Of a DNA stretch of 64,000 bases, positions 1 through 9,317 are shown in pieces. The stretch comes from Nocardioidaceae bacterium (GTDB lineage: Bacteria; Actinomycetota; Actinomycetes; Propionibacteriales; Nocardioidaceae): the NCBI GenBank assembly GCA_018672315.1, contig CP076053.1, forward strand, positions 186,001 to 250,000. The letters are read 5' to 3'. Both the position numbers and the translations under genes were made by a program. Within the stretch, counting starts at the first letter, position 1, and every line of letters starts with the position of its first letter. The notes below the pieces were generated by a model. The model was not told where the DNA came from. It saw nothing but the letters and a program-made list of their open reading frames with translations, and did not search any database.

Positions 1-1806
1 GTCGCCGCCGTACTCCTCGGGCACCAGGCCGTACTCCGTCAGCTGACCGCGCACCTTGGTCGGGTCGGCCTCCGGCAGGTCGATCTTGTTGACCGCGACC
101 ACGATCGGCACGCCGGCCGCCTGCGCGTGGTTGAGCGCCTCGACCGTCTGCGGCATGACGCCGTCGTTGGCGGCGACGACCAGCACGGCGATGTCGGAGC
201 TCTTCGAGCCGCGGGCACGCATCGCGGTGAACGCCTCGTGACCCGGGGTGTCGATGAAGGTGATGCGACGCTCGTCGCCCTCGACCTCCGTCGCCACCTG
301 GTAGGCCCCGATGTGCTGGGTGATGCCACCGGCCTCCTTGTCGACCACGTTGGCCGACCGGAGCGCGTCCAGCAGCTTGGTCTTGCCGTGGTCGACGTGA
401 CCCATGACCGTGACGACCGGGGGCCGTGCCGCGAGGTCCTCCTCGTCGCCCTCGTCCTCACCGAACTCCAGGTCGAAGGACTCGAGCAGCTCGCGGTCCT
501 CGTCCTCGGGGGAGACGACCTGCACGACGTAGTTGAGCTCCTCGCCGAGCAGCTCGAGCGTCGCGTCGTTGACCGACTCGGTCGCGGTGACCATCTCACC
601 GAGGTGGAACAGCATCTGCACCAGCGAGGCCGCATCGACGCCGATCTTCTCGGCGAAGTCCGTCAGCGAGGAGCCGCGGGCGAGACGCACGGTCTCGCCG
701 TTGCCCTTGCGGACGCGTACGCCGCCGATCGTCGGCGCCTCCATCTGCTCGAACTCCTGGCGGCGTGCACGACGCGACTTGCGGCCACGGCGCGGCGGGC
801 CGCCGGGACGACCGAAGGCGCCCTGCGTGGACCCGCGACCGCCGGGGCGGCCGCGTCCGGGGGGACCACCGCCGGGACGACCCGGAGCACCACCGGGACC
901 GCCGGGGCGGCCGGGGGCTCCGCGGCCCGGGGCTCCGGGCCGGCCCCGGCCGGGGGCAGGCTTGGCGCCCGGACCCGACCCGAAGGCCGCCGGGGACTTC
1001 GGCATCATGCCGGGGTTGGGGCGGGGCATGCCGGGGGCGCCGCCCCGGCCGGCCGGCGGCCGCGGCGGACGGTTGCCGTCCGCAGCACCGGCACCCGCGC
1101 CGGTCCCGGTGCCCGCGTCGTCACGCGGAGGCTGGGGTGCCGGACGTCGACCCATGCCCTGGGCGGGCGCGAACGGGTTGTTGCCCGGACGCGGCGCGCC
1201 CGGACGTCCGCCGCCTCCACCGCCGGGGCGCTGGGAGCCGCCGGGTCGGGGAGCCGCCCCGGGGCGACCCTGCGACGGGTTCGCCGAGCGAGGCGCGTTG
1301 CCCGTGCCGCCGGTCGGACCGGAGGGACGGGGGCCCGGACGACCGGGGGTCGCCGAGGGACGCGGGGTGTCGGTACCCGCCGACGCAGCCGGGGCTGCGG
1401 GGGCCTCGGGAGCCGTCGGCGCGTCCGTCGACTCGGGAGCCTGCGAGGGCTGCGGCGCCTGGGGCGACGGCGCAGGCCTGGGGGCGGCCGGGGTGCTCGG
1501 CTGCTCGGTGGGCGCCGGAGCTGCGGCGGCCGGCGAGGTCGGGCTCGGCGTCGGCTTCGGGGTCGGCTTCGGCGTCGCCGACGCGGTCTTCGCGGCGGGC
1601 TTGGGCGCATCGGCGGGCGCGTCCGCGCCACCACCGGCGGCCTTGAGCTCGGCGCCGTAGGCCTTCTTGAACTTCATCTCGACGGGCGGCTCGACAGTCG
1701 ACGACGCCGACTTGACGAACTCCCCCATCTCTTTCAGCTTCTCGAGAACGAACTTGCTCTCGACTCCGAACTCCTTGGCGAGTTCGTGAACGCGGGTCTT
1801 GGCCAC
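1..1806 (-). CDS. infB: Translation initiation factor IF-2 (3' end off the window)
   Basis: GTPase that brings initiator tRNA to the 30S subunit and promotes subunit joining. 602 codons are visible and the C-terminal part is beyond position 1. The GTG start at 1804-1806 gives the typical IF2-N helix ([15 protein letters not shown]). A very long Gly/Pro/Arg-rich linker follows (about residues 75-370), as in actinobacterial IF-2. The G domain then begins: G1 GHVDHGKT near residue 467, G3 DTPGH near 517, G4 NKID near 571. The gene lies downstream of nusA and ylxR in the classical nusA-infB operon. The repetitive GC-rich linker produces long spurious reading frames on the opposite strand. Identification is secure. 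Confidence 0.98.
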   Translation of the reverse strand, partial: MAKTRVHELAKEFGVESKFVLEKLKEMGEFVKSASSTVEPPVEMKFKKAYGAELKAAGGGADAPADAPKPAAKTASATPKPTPKPTPSPTSPAAAAPAPTEQPSTPAAPRPAPSPQAPQPSQAPESTDAPTAPEAPAAPAASAGTDTPRPSATPGRPGPRPSGPTGGTGNAPRSANPSQGRPGAAPRPGGSQRPGGGGGGRPGAPRPGNNPFAPAQGMGRRPAPQPPRDDAGTGTGAGAGAADGNRPPRPPAGRGGAPGMPRPNPGMMPKSPAAFGSGPGAKPAPGRGRPGAPGRGAPGRPGGPGGAPGRPGGGPPGRGRPGGRGSTQGAFGRPGGPPRRGRKSRRARRQEFEQMEAPTIGGVRVRKGNGETVRLARGSSLTDFAEKIGVDAASLVQMLFHLGEMVTATESVNDATLELLGEELNYVVQVVSPEDEDRELLESFDLEFGEDEGDEEDLAARPPVVTVMGHVDHGKTKLLDALRSANVVDKEAGGITQHIGAYQVATEVEGDERRITFIDTPGHEAFTAMRARGSKSSDIAVLVVAANDGVMPQTVEALNHAQAAGVPIVVAVNKIDLPEADPTKVRGQLTEYGLVPEEYGGD

Positions 1807-1948
1807 AATTCTCCTTCTGGCCCGAGCCCCGCTTGGGGTGGTCCCCGGACCGTTAGTGGTGGTGCAAACTCATCGGGAAGTACTCATCGAGTGCTCATGA
1901 GCTGCTGCTCCAGTCTCAGGTCGGCGGCCCCGGCGGGGCCGCTCACGG

Positions 1949-2299
1949 TCACTGTCCTTGCTGATCCTGCTGGTCTCGCGGGTCGTGCTGGTCCTGCTGC
2001 CGGGCGAGGTGCGCGAGCACCGGATCCGGGTCCAGACCACCCGGGACGCGCAGGGCGCGTCCGAGGGCCCGTCTGCGGACCGCCAGGTCGAGGCACTCCT
2101 GGGTGGGGTGCAGGTGTGCACCCCGCCCGGGGGCGGTGCGCGTCGGGTCGGGCACCGCACGGGCGTCCGATCCGGCGACCACCCTCAGGAGGTCCCGACG
2201 GGGAGCCTTCTCGCGACAGCCGATGCACGTGCGGACCGGCCCTCCTGCAGAGGTCCTGCCCGCGCTCGGTGCACGGTCGACGCTGTCCTGCCCCACCAC
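1949..2299 (-). CDS. YlxR family (DUF448) RNA-binding protein
   Basis: Small basic protein of about 116 residues with the YlxR signature [19 protein letters not shown] near residue 23, followed by [16 protein letters not shown]. YlxR sits between nusA and infB in most bacteria; the fold binds nucleic acid and members have been linked to transcription or ribosome regulation, but the exact role is unsettled. Two adjacent GTG codons (2297-2299 and 2294-2296) could start it. A TAAGGT hexamer ends 5 or 8 nt upstream, suggesting its own leaderless promoter inside the operon. The tail is rich in Gln and Asp ([14 protein letters not shown]), probably disordered. Confidence 0.9.
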   Translation of the reverse strand: MVGQDSVDRAPSAGRTSAGGPVRTCIGCREKAPRRDLLRVVAGSDARAVPDPTRTAPGRGAHLHPTQECLDLAVRRRALGRALRVPGGLDPDPVLAHLARQQDQHDPRDQQDQQGQ

Positions 2300-2304
2300 G
2301 ACAC

Positions 2305-2310
2305 ACCTTA
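2305..2310 (-). promoter_or_regulatory. Putative -10 (TAAGGT) for leaderless ylxR
   Basis: On the minus strand TAAGGT lies 5 nt before the first and 8 nt before the second of two tandem GTG codons. That spacing puts the transcription start at the start codon. No clear -35 was found. It is one of eleven such sites in the window. Confidence 0.4.
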
Positions 2311-2368
2311 CCGCTTGCCGGGCCCACGACCGAACCCGCGTGGCGGGGGTCCGTACGGCCCGGACCGC

Positions 2369-3349
2369 TCAGGCGTCGCCGGCGGGCGCCTCGTCGGAGC
2401 GGATGTCGATGCGCCACCCGGTCAGCCGCGCCGCCAGCCGTGCGTTCTGGCCCTCCTTGCCGATCGCCAGGGACAGCTGGAAGTCGGGCACGACGACGCG
2501 GGCCGCCTTGGCGGAGGCGTCGACGACCGTCGAGGAGACCGTGCGCGCCGGGCTCAGCGCGTTCGCCACGTACGTCGCGGGGTCGTCGTGCCAGTCGACG
2601 ATGTCGATCTTCTCGCCCTGGAGCTCGGCCATGACGTTGCGTACGCGCTGGCCCATCGGCCCGATGCACGACCCCTTCGGGTTCACCCCGGGCACCGTGC
2701 CGCGAACGGCGATCTTGGTGCGGTGGCCGGCCTCGCGGGCGACCCCCATGATCTCGACCGACCCGTCGGCGATCTCCGGCACCTCCAAGGCGAAGAGCTT
2801 GCGCACGAGCACCGGGTGGGACCGCGACAGGGTCACCTGCGGGCCCTTGGTGCCTCGGCGGACGCTCACGACGAGCGCCTTCAGGCGCGTGCCGTGGGAG
2901 TAGTCCTCGCCGGGCACCCGCTCGGCGGCCGGCATCATCGCCTCGAGCTTGCCGAGGTCGACGAGCACGTCGGCGGGGTTGCGACCCTGCTGCACCGTGC
3001 CGGAGACGATGTCGCCCTCGCGGCCGGAGAACTCCCCGAAGGTCAGGTCGTCCTCGGCGTCGCGCAGACGCTGCAGCATGATCTGCCGCGCCGTGGTCGC
3101 GGCGATGCGACCGAACCCGGCGGGGGTGTCGTCGAACTCCCCCAGCACGTTGCCCTCGGGGTCGAGCTCGGCGGCGTACACCGTCACGTGTCCCGAGCTG
3201 CGGTCCAGCTCGACCCGGGCGCGCTCCGCGGCCCCCTCGCCCTTCTCGTAGGCGGTGAGCAGAGCCTGCTCGATCGCCGCGCACGCGACCTCGAAGCTGA
3301 TCCCCTTCTCGCGCTCCAGGGCGCGGAGAAGGCTCATGTCGATGTCCAT
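2369..3349 (-). CDS. nusA: Transcription termination/antitermination factor NusA
   Basis: RNA polymerase-associated factor for pausing, termination and rRNA antitermination. 326 residues, the short actinobacterial form without C-terminal acidic repeats. The N-terminal RNAP-binding domain ([17 protein letters not shown]) is followed by an S1 domain (about 115-185, [11 protein letters not shown]) and tandem KH domains (about 190-320, with [14 protein letters not shown] and [20 protein letters not shown]). The ATG at 3347-3349 is preferred over the in-frame Met four codons later because MDIDM is conserved in relatives. It starts 1 nt after the rimP stop, so the two are co-transcribed. Confidence 0.97.
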   Translation of the reverse strand: MDIDMSLLRALEREKGISFEVACAAIEQALLTAYEKGEGAAERARVELDRSSGHVTVYAAELDPEGNVLGEFDDTPAGFGRIAATTARQIMLQRLRDAEDDLTFGEFSGREGDIVSGTVQQGRNPADVLVDLGKLEAMMPAAERVPGEDYSHGTRLKALVVSVRRGTKGPQVTLSRSHPVLVRKLFALEVPEIADGSVEIMGVAREAGHRTKIAVRGTVPGVNPKGSCIGPMGQRVRNVMAELQGEKIDIVDWHDDPATYVANALSPARTVSSTVVDASAKAARVVVPDFQLSLAIGKEGQNARLAARLTGWRIDIRSDEAPAGDA

Positions 3350-3350
3350 C

Positions 3351-3908
3351 TCATGCCTCCTTGCGGTTCAGCTCGACCTGCACGAGCGCCTTCGCGACGT
3401 CGGCGTAGGGCACCTCGACGGCGCCGGTGCCGGGCACGTCCAGGCGTACGCCACCCGCGGAGTCCTCGTCGTGGTCGACCACGCGACCCGTCAAGGGCGC
3501 TCGGCCGTCGACGAAGGTCACCTTCACCAGGCGGCCGGCGTTGCGGCGCCAGTGACGTGGTGCGGTCAGCGGACGGTCGACGCCCCGGGAGGTCACCTCG
3601 AGGGTGTACGGCTGCTCGCCCAACGGCTCGTGCTCGTCCATCAGCCGACCGACCTCGCGCGAGGCGTCGGCGACGGCGTCCATGTCGACGCCGCCGTCGG
3701 CGTCGACGGCGACGCGGACGACGGAGCGGCGGCCGGCCGAGGAGACCTCGACGGCCTCCAGATCGAGGCCGAGCTCGGCGAGCGGCGCGAGCAGGACCTG
3801 CTCGATGGTGGCGGCGGGCCCCGACTGCGGTGTCTGCGGCACGGCTCCTGCCTTCCTGGGATCGGCACCGGGTGCGGTGCGACCCCTCTTGAGTTGTGGG
3901 TGGGTCAT
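3351..3908 (-). CDS. rimP: Ribosome maturation factor RimP
   Basis: 185-residue factor for 30S subunit maturation. Recognisable RimP segments are [21 protein letters not shown], then [21 protein letters not shown] and GRLVKVTF of the C-terminal SH3-like domain. The ATG at 3906-3908 was chosen. The frame stays open further upstream, but that extension would be antisense to the lipoprotein gene at 4000 and lacks RimP similarity. First gene of the rimP-nusA-ylxR-infB operon; the 91-bp gap to the divergent lipoprotein gene must hold promoters for both. Confidence 0.95.
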   Translation of the reverse strand: MTHPQLKRGRTAPGADPRKAGAVPQTPQSGPAATIEQVLLAPLAELGLDLEAVEVSSAGRRSVVRVAVDADGGVDMDAVADASREVGRLMDEHEPLGEQPYTLEVTSRGVDRPLTAPRHWRRNAGRLVKVTFVDGRAPLTGRVVDHDEDSAGGVRLDVPGTGAVEVPYADVAKALVQVELNRKEA

Positions 3909-3987
3909 GCGTGGGAAATGCCAGGACGCCGCGACACGCAGCACGGCGGTCCCGGCTCGGCGTACGCGCCACTGTAGTGCCCACGGG

Positions 3988-3993
3988 TAGCCT
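3988..3993 (+). promoter_or_regulatory. Putative -10 (TAGCCT) for leaderless lipoprotein gene
   Basis: TAGCCT ends 6 nt before the GTG start at 4000, matching the TAnnnT rule for actinobacterial -10 elements. Transcription would begin at the start codon. Confidence 0.45.
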
Positions 3994-3999
3994 CCCCGC

Positions 4000-4725
4000 G
4001 TGGACACCAGCACGCCCCGCCCCCTGCGGCCCCGCGCCCGCACGACGCTCGCCGGTGCCGCCACCGCGCTGGTCGTCGGAGTCACCGCGACCGCGTGCAG
4101 CAGTGCGGAGGAGCCGGACGTCGCCTCCACACCGAGCGCGACTGCTCCGTCCTCGTCCGCGGCCTCCGCGAGCGCCTCGGCGAGCGCGACGCCCGACGCC
4201 GAGCCCGCGGCCGAGACGACGACCGCGCAGGACGAGGTCGAGCCGCCCGAGGAGCCGACCGGGCTCAAGAACCGCCCGAAGGACCGCGCGGAGTTCAGCA
4301 GGTACGTCGTGGACACCTGGATCTACGGGTTCGTCTCCAACGACCCCGCGCCCCTGGTCGACGCATCGGTCCAGGGCGGGTGCGACGGCTGCGGGCAGTT
4401 CCGCAAGGAGCTGACCAACCGGGCCGAGGAGGAGTACTTCGTCGAGCTCCTCGGTGTCGGCGTGGGCCGCACCAGCGAGCCCAAGAAGCAGCCGCCCGGC
4501 AACCGGGTGACCATCACCGAGACACAGCTGGCCCTGCCGGAGTCGCGCATCCTCGCCACCGACGGCACGCTCGAGGGGCTCAGCCCCGCGCACCCCGACA
4601 CCACCTTCACCGCCAAGCTGAAGTGGCTGCCGCCGCAGCAGACCCGGGCGAAGGGCAAGAAGAACAAGTCGACGCCCGGCGAGCTGCGACTGGTGTCGTT
4701 CGGGGTCGAGACGAACGACGGATGA
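4000..4725 (+). CDS. Putative lipoprotein, possibly DUF6318-like
   Basis: 241-residue exported protein of unknown function. Basic N-terminus, hydrophobic segment (about 16-31) and a loose lipobox ending in Cys33 (TATAC). An Ala/Ser/Thr/Glu-rich linker follows to about residue 88, then a globular domain with a CDGC pair near residue 129 (QGGCDGCGQFRKEL). The layout resembles DUF6318 lipoproteins, but I cannot confirm the family. It overlaps the next gene by 3 nt (ATGA), so the two are likely translated together. It is divergent from rimP and has a leaderless-type promoter. Confidence 0.8.
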   Translation: MDTSTPRPLRPRARTTLAGAATALVVGVTATACSSAEEPDVASTPSATAPSSSAASASASASATPDAEPAAETTTAQDEVEPPEEPTGLKNRPKDRAEFSRYVVDTWIYGFVSNDPAPLVDASVQGGCDGCGQFRKELTNRAEEEYFVELLGVGVGRTSEPKKQPPGNRVTITETQLALPESRILATDGTLEGLSPAHPDTTFTAKLKWLPPQQTRAKGKKNKSTPGELRLVSFGVETNDG

Positions 4726-5321
4726 CCTCGCCCGACCGACGCCGGGTGCTGCGGGTCGGCACGCTCGGGGTGCTGGGCGCCGGCGTGGCGCTCGGCCCGG
4801 CCCTGGGCGGCTGCAGCCGCGTGGAGTCGGCTGTCGACCGGGTCCGTGACCTCGCCGGCGACGACCCGGCCGAGTCCGCTCCCGCCGTCCCGGCACCGAG
4901 CGATCCGGCTGATCCCGACGTACGCCTGGCCGTCGAGGTGGTGCTGGTCAGCCAGGCCGCTGCGACCGCGCTGCGGGTGTGGACCGACGCCGGCCGCCGG
5001 CCCCGCCGCATGCTGCGCCTCGCCGAGGCCGCGGCGGCGACCCACGACGCGCACGCGGACCTCGTCGCGGCCGCCGTGCCCGTGAACGCCGATCCGGCGA
5101 CGGGACGACTGGCGCCGGCCCTCACCTCCTCGGCGGCCGGCGAGGACGGGTTCCGCTCTGCCGTACGCATCGAGGAGCTCGCCGGGGCTGGGCTGCGGGA
5201 GGCGTCGCTGGTGGCCCGGTCGGGTCCGTTCGCGAGCCTGCTGGCGGCGATGGTCGCGGCCTCGGCGCAGCAGTCCGCGCTGCTGCGCGGCGTCGCAGAC
5301 ACCTCGGGGGACAGCTCGTGA
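4722..5321 (+). CDS. Tat-type lipoprotein, alpha-helical (Rv2843-like position)
   Basis: 199 residues. The N-terminus has a twin-arginine motif (DRRRVLRVG) and a lipobox (ALGGC, Cys31), so it is probably exported by Tat and lipid-anchored. The rest is Ala-rich and helical (LAEAAAATHDAHADLVAAAV), resembling a ferritin-like four-helix bundle. It sits between the upstream lipoprotein and a DUF4439 gene, overlapping both through ATGA and GTGA junctions. From memory, the M. tuberculosis counterpart in this position is Rv2843. Function unknown; a metal-binding or sensing pair with the next gene is conceivable but unproven. Confidence 0.75.
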   Translation: MTSPDRRRVLRVGTLGVLGAGVALGPALGGCSRVESAVDRVRDLAGDDPAESAPAVPAPSDPADPDVRLAVEVVLVSQAAATALRVWTDAGRRPRRMLRLAEAAAATHDAHADLVAAAVPVNADPATGRLAPALTSSAAGEDGFRSAVRIEELAGAGLREASLVARSGPFASLLAAMVAASAQQSALLRGVADTSGDSS

Positions 5322-5749
5322 GGCCGCTGGAGGCGCTGCAGGCCGCGTTGCGGTCCGAGCACGCCGCGGTCTACGTCTACGGGGTGCTGGGTGCCCGTGC
5401 CGACGCCTCGGATGACGCCGGGCTCGCCGAGCAGGTGCGCGCGGCGTACGACCTGCACGTGCAGCGGCGAGGCGAGCTCGAGCAGCGGGTCCGGCGTGCC
5501 GGGGGCACCCCCGCGGTCGCCGCGGTCGGCTACGTCACGCCGCAGGGCCTCGCCCGCGTCGGCGGCATCCGCAGCGCCGCGCTGGAGGTGGAGGAGCGCG
5601 CCGCCGCCGTGTACGCCGAGCTCGCCGGATCCACCACGGGCGGCAACCGCGCCTGGGCCGTCGACGCGCTCACCGATGCCGCCGTACGCCGGGTCGTCCT
5701 CGGCGCCGGACCCGAGGACTACCCGGGGCTGCCGGGCATGCCGCGCTGA
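5318..5749 (+). CDS. DUF4439 ferritin-like protein
   Basis: 143 residues, GTG start overlapping the previous stop by 4 nt. Begins with the DUF4439 pattern LQAALRSEHAAVYVYGVLGAR, then helices containing AAYDLHVQRRGELEQRV and ALEVEERAAAVYAELA. Spaced Glu/His residues on four predicted helices are what a ferritin-like carboxylate bundle needs, but iron binding is not shown by sequence alone. It has no signal peptide, unlike its upstream partner. From memory it corresponds to Rv2844 beside proS. Its end converges on the HAD gene, with 22 bp between them. Confidence 0.8.
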   Translation: MRPLEALQAALRSEHAAVYVYGVLGARADASDDAGLAEQVRAAYDLHVQRRGELEQRVRRAGGTPAVAAVGYVTPQGLARVGGIRSAALEVEERAAAVYAELAGSTTGGNRAWAVDALTDAAVRRVVLGAGPEDYPGLPGMPR

Positions 5750-5771
5750 GGCCGCACCGACCTCACCGGAC

Positions 5772-6515
5772 CTACCGGGAACCCCCGGCCTGGTCGACGG
5801 GCGGGAGCCCCCACTGCTCCAGCACGTCGAGGATCTCGACGAGCTCCTGCACGACTGCGTCCGGCTCGCCGTCGGTGTGCCCGTGCTGGTCGGCCGGGAT
5901 CGTCGAGTGCGGCACGTGGATCGCGCGCATGCCGACCTCATGCGGGCCGTGGACGTCCTCGAAGAGCCGGTCCCCGACGAACACGCAGGCGGCGGGGTCC
6001 TCGACCCCGACGGCGTCCATCGCAGCTCGGAACGCCTCCGGAGCGGGCTTCGCGTGCGGGATCTCCGAGGTGTAGACGGCACCGTCGATGAGGTCGAGCA
6101 CCCCGTCGCGCGCGAAGAACTCCTCGTGCCACGCGCGGGGCCAGATCGTGTTCGACAGCACCCCCACCTTCGCGCCGCGGGCGCGCAGCTCCTCGAGGAG
6201 CGGTGCGACCTGCTCGTCGGTGTGCGTGTGAGGCTCCCAGAAGTCGCGGTAGGCCCCGAGCCGCTCCGGGTCGTACGCCAGCCCCGCCTCGGCGAAGACG
6301 TCATCGATGGTGGCGGACCGGTGCTCCTCGCGCGCCCGCGCCCAGATGCGGCGGTCGGCCTCCTCGAGGACGGCCGCCGCCGTGCCCTGACCCATGTCCC
6401 GGGCCACGACCGCCTCGAGCAGGGCCCGTGCCGCCGCCGACAGGTCGACGTCGTGCCACGGCGTCAGCGTGCCGCCCCAGTCGAAGATCACGGCCTCGAC
6501 ACGGCCGCCGCTCAC
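5772..6515 (-). CDS. HAD-superfamily hydrolase
   Basis: 247-residue predicted phosphatase with HAD motifs in order: motif I FDWGGTLT (nucleophile Asp12), motif II VLSNT near residue 120, motif III Lys in HAKPAPEAF near 155, motif [12 protein letters not shown] near 180. The second Asp of DxDGT is Gly here (DWGGT), a variant that recurs in some HAD subfamilies. An alpha-helical cap lies between motifs I and II. Starts with GTG overlapping the proS stop by 4 nt (GTGA), so it is translationally coupled to proS. Substrate unknown. Confidence 0.88.
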   Translation of the reverse strand: MSGGRVEAVIFDWGGTLTPWHDVDLSAAARALLEAVVARDMGQGTAAAVLEEADRRIWARAREEHRSATIDDVFAEAGLAYDPERLGAYRDFWEPHTHTDEQVAPLLEELRARGAKVGVLSNTIWPRAWHEEFFARDGVLDLIDGAVYTSEIPHAKPAPEAFRAAMDAVGVEDPAACVFVGDRLFEDVHGPHEVGMRAIHVPHSTIPADQHGHTDGEPDAVVQELVEILDVLEQWGLPPVDQAGGSR

Positions 6516-8293
6516 GGGCGCACCCTGCCGACCACGTGCTGCACGGCCTGTCCGAGGGGCACCTCGACACGGTCGCCCGAGGCGCGGTCCTTGACCTCCA
6601 CGGAACCGTCGGCCAGACCTCGGCCCACCACCACGATGGTGGGGATGCCGATCAGCTCAGCGTCCTTGAACTTCACCCCGGGACTGACCTTGGGACGGTC
6701 GTCGAGGAGCACGTCGAGACCGGCGCGGCCCATCTCCTCTGCGAGCGCCTCGGCCGCCTCGTGCACCGCCGGGTCCTTGCCGGTCGCCACGAGGTGCACG
6801 TCGGCAGGGCTCACCTCCCGCGGCCAGCACAGACCGGACTCGTCGAGGGTGCCCTCGGCGATCGCCGCGACGGCGCGGGAGGGACCGATGCCGTAGGAGC
6901 CCATCGTCACCGTCACCTGCTTGCCGTTCTCGTCGAGGACCTTGAGCCCTAGGGCGTCGGCGTACTTGCGGCCCAGCTGGAAGATGTGACCCATCTCGAT
7001 GCCGCGCTCGGTCGACAGCGCACCGACCTGGCCGAGCTCGGCGCAGCGCGGGCACACGTCCCCGTCACGCACCTCGGCGGCCTCGATCGTGCCGTCGGGC
7101 GCGAAGTCGCGACCGGCGACCAGGTCGAGCACGTGCCTGCCGTGCTCGTTCGCCCCGGTGACCCACCGGGTGCCCTCGACGACACGCGGGTCCACGAGGA
7201 AGCGGATCCCGGAGGCCGACTCCTCCCCCAGCGCCTGCGGGCCGATGTAGCCCTTGACGAGAGCGGTGTGCTTCGCGAACTCGGCCTCGTCCATCGGCTC
7301 CACGGTGATCGGCTCCAGCTGGCCCTCCAGGCGCTTCTGGTCGACCTCCCGGTCGCCGGGCACGCCGATCGCCAGCGGCTCCCGCGTGCCATCGGGGTGA
7401 GTGAGCACCACCATGACGTTCTTCAGTGTGTCCCCCGCCGTCCACTCGCGGCCGTCCTCGCGCGGGTGGTCGGCGTTCAGGGCAGCGACCAGGGTGGCGA
7501 TGGTCGGGGTGTCGGGGGTGTCCTCGGCGTGGGCTGCCGGCGCGTCGTCGTACGGGACGGCCGGTGGCGCGGGCACCTGGACGGCCTCGACGTTGGCGGC
7601 GTACCCGCAGGACGAGCAGGAGACGAACGTGTCCTCGCCGACCGCCGCACGGGCCAGGAACTCCTCGGACCGCGAGCCGCCCATCGCGCCGGAGGTCGCC
7701 TGCACCACGACGTAGGAGAATCCGAGGCGGTCGAAGATGCGCACGTACGCCTCGCGGTGGGCGTTGTAGGAGCGCTCGAGGCCGGCGTCGTCGACGTCGA
7801 AGGAGTAGGAGTCCTTCATCGTGAACTCGCGACCCCGCAGCAGCCCGGCGCGGGGCCTCGCCTCGTCGCGGTACTTCGTCTGGATCTGGTAGATCGAGAG
7901 CGGCAGGTCCTTGTAGGAGCTGAAGAGGTCCTTGACCAGGAGCGTGAACATCTCCTCGTGGGTCGGGCCGAGGAGGTAGTCGGCGTCCTTGCGGTCCTTG
8001 AGGCGGAACAGCAGGTCGCCGTACTCGCTCCACCGACCGCTGGCCTCGTACGGCTCCTTCGGCAGCAGCGCGGGGAAGGAGACCTCCTGCGCGCCGATGC
8101 CGTCCATCTCCTCGCGCACGATCGCCTCGATCTTGCGCAGCACCCGCAGGCCCATCGGCAGCCAGGTGTAGATGCCCGGGGCGGCGCGGCGGATGTAGCC
8201 CGCGCGGACGAGCACGCGGTGGCTGGGGACCTCGGCGTCTGCGGGGTCGTCGCGCAGGGTGCGCAGGAACAGCGTGGACATCCGCAGGATCAT
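6512..8293 (-). CDS. proS: Prolyl-tRNA synthetase (bacterial type)
   Basis: 593-residue class II synthetase that charges tRNA-Pro. Starts [17 protein letters not shown], as bacterial ProS does. Class II motif 2 region is [17 protein letters not shown] near residue 140. The YbaK-like editing insertion (about 225-405) follows, and a C-terminal anticodon-binding domain contains [20 protein letters not shown]. The ATG at 8291-8293 was chosen over an upstream in-frame start because a TAGCCT -10 lies 7 nt before it. The stop overlaps the HAD gene start. Confidence 0.97.
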   Translation of the reverse strand: MILRMSTLFLRTLRDDPADAEVPSHRVLVRAGYIRRAAPGIYTWLPMGLRVLRKIEAIVREEMDGIGAQEVSFPALLPKEPYEASGRWSEYGDLLFRLKDRKDADYLLGPTHEEMFTLLVKDLFSSYKDLPLSIYQIQTKYRDEARPRAGLLRGREFTMKDSYSFDVDDAGLERSYNAHREAYVRIFDRLGFSYVVVQATSGAMGGSRSEEFLARAAVGEDTFVSCSSCGYAANVEAVQVPAPPAVPYDDAPAAHAEDTPDTPTIATLVAALNADHPREDGREWTAGDTLKNVMVVLTHPDGTREPLAIGVPGDREVDQKRLEGQLEPITVEPMDEAEFAKHTALVKGYIGPQALGEESASGIRFLVDPRVVEGTRWVTGANEHGRHVLDLVAGRDFAPDGTIEAAEVRDGDVCPRCAELGQVGALSTERGIEMGHIFQLGRKYADALGLKVLDENGKQVTVTMGSYGIGPSRAVAAIAEGTLDESGLCWPREVSPADVHLVATGKDPAVHEAAEALAEEMGRAGLDVLLDDRPKVSPGVKFKDAELIGIPTIVVVGRGLADGSVEVKDRASGDRVEVPLGQAVQHVVGRVRP

Positions 8294-8300
8294 GGGCGTC

Positions 8301-8306
8301 AGGCTA
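8301..8306 (-). promoter_or_regulatory. Putative -10 (TAGCCT) for leaderless proS
   Basis: Minus-strand TAGCCT ends 7 nt before the proS ATG. It supports the shorter proS start and a leaderless transcript. Confidence 0.45.
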
Positions 8307-8416
8307 GTCGCGCGCCGCACCAAGGCAGGGGTTGCCCCGGACGAGCAGGAGAAAGTCTCCGGTGGGGCCTGCCACAGAGGCTCGCGCGGACATTCTGCCG
8401 TCGGTCTGTCAGCACC

Positions 8417-8923
8417 TCAGCCGTCGAGCAGCCGCGCGGTCGCGGTGTTGTCGCGGTTCCACGCGAAGAGCACCAGGTGCCACAGACCGGGTTCTTGGCG
8501 CGAGGGATCGATGAGGCCGTGAGCGCCAAGCGCCTCCGCCGAGTCACGGAACGCCCACGACGGCGGCTCACCGCCCGCCGAGACGATGTCCTTCCATGGA
8601 CTGAGCGCGTCCGACACCTCGAGGCCGGCTGACCGCAGCGAGAACCCGTCTCGCAGGTCGAGCACCGATGAGGCCGTGACCGACACGGCCACCACGTCGC
8701 GCGAGTCGTCGAGACCACCATGCGAACGCAGTGCCGCCTCGACGCCATCGCGCGAGGCACTGAGATAGAGCGTCGGCTGATCCGGACGTGAGTAGCGACC
8801 GGCCTCGCGCGAGCCCGAAAGCGCTCGGTCGCGGAACGCGGCCGCAACCGCGCGATAGAAGACCCCGGACACGTCGATCAGGGGCGGCGCGTCACCTCCG
8901 CCGTCGTCACGAGCGGGTGGCAC
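8417..8923 (-). CDS. RES-domain protein (putative NAD+ phosphorylase/glycohydrolase-like)
   Basis: 168 residues with RES family landmarks: an N-terminal FYRAV, then GRYSRPDQPTLYLS with the conserved Arg and Tyr, and a C-terminal GLIDPSRQEPGLWHLVLFAW containing the Ser and terminal hydrophobic strand. Studied RES proteins degrade NAD+ and act as toxins paired with an Xre/DUF2384 antitoxin. No such antitoxin is adjacent; the upstream gene is a DoxX-like membrane protein. Start GTG 8921-8923 overlaps that gene by 17 bp; an in-frame GTG just before SGVFYRAV is an alternative. Family call fairly good, activity unproven. Confidence 0.75.
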   Translation of the reverse strand: MPPARDDGGGDAPPLIDVSGVFYRAVAAAFRDRALSGSREAGRYSRPDQPTLYLSASRDGVEAALRSHGGLDDSRDVVAVSVTASSVLDLRDGFSLRSAGLEVSDALSPWKDIVSAGGEPPSWAFRDSAEALGAHGLIDPSRQEPGLWHLVLFAWNRDNTATARLLDG

Positions 8924-9269
8924 GCAGGGCCGCTCGCAGCATCGGCAGCTGCAACGGAATGCGCGCCAGGTGACCGACCGTCATCGGGGTGTTGCCGGCC
9001 CGGCGAGCGCTCTGCACGCCGTGCAGGTGCGCGGGCATGACGCCGAGAAGCACGGCGACGCTCCCCCACCCAGCGGCACGGCGGGTCCCCGGGAGCAGCA
9101 GCCCGACCGCCAGCGCCGCCTCGACCACGCCGGAGCCGACGATCACCTCACGGTGCGCGGGGACGTACGGCGGCATCAGGGGCTCGAAGACCTGGGGGCG
9201 TACGAGGTGCACGGCGCCGGAGGCAGCGAACAGGCCGGAGAGGAGCTTGACGTCGGTGGGAGCGCTCAC
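8907..9269 (-). CDS. DoxX-like small integral membrane protein
   Basis: 120 residues with three or four hydrophobic segments (LLSGLFAASGAVHLV, VVEAALAVGLLLPG, WGSVAVLLGVMPAHLHG). The pattern HLVRPQVFEPLMPPYVPAHREVIV followed by SGVVE is typical of DoxX/DUF4267-type membrane proteins of unknown role. The GTG at 9267-9269 is chosen because TAGGTT lies 7 nt upstream; longer in-frame starts would overlap the divergent gene at 9318. Probably co-transcribed with the RES gene, whose start it overlaps. Confidence 0.7.
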   Translation of the reverse strand: MSAPTDVKLLSGLFAASGAVHLVRPQVFEPLMPPYVPAHREVIVGSGVVEAALAVGLLLPGTRRAAGWGSVAVLLGVMPAHLHGVQSARRAGNTPMTVGHLARIPLQLPMLRAALRATRS

Positions 9270-9276
9270 GGCTGGC

Positions 9277-9282
9277 AACCTA
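9277..9282 (-). promoter_or_regulatory. Putative -10 (TAGGTT) for leaderless DoxX-like gene
   Basis: Minus-strand TAGGTT ends 7 nt before the GTG start at 9269, so transcript and reading frame would begin together. Confidence 0.45.
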
Positions 9283-9317
9283 CGCCTGCGCGCGGCCGCC
9301 GGTGAGATCATCGCGCC

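Noticed and set aside
127-2634. Long plus-strand open frame opposite infB and ylxR
   Set aside because: Low-complexity Arg/Gly/Ala-rich translation antisense to the IF-2 linker; it is a GC-skew artefact of a real minus-strand gene.
3909-4316. N-terminal extension of RimP by 136 codons
   Set aside because: It would be antisense to the lipoprotein gene and has no RimP similarity; the ATG at 3908 is a better start.
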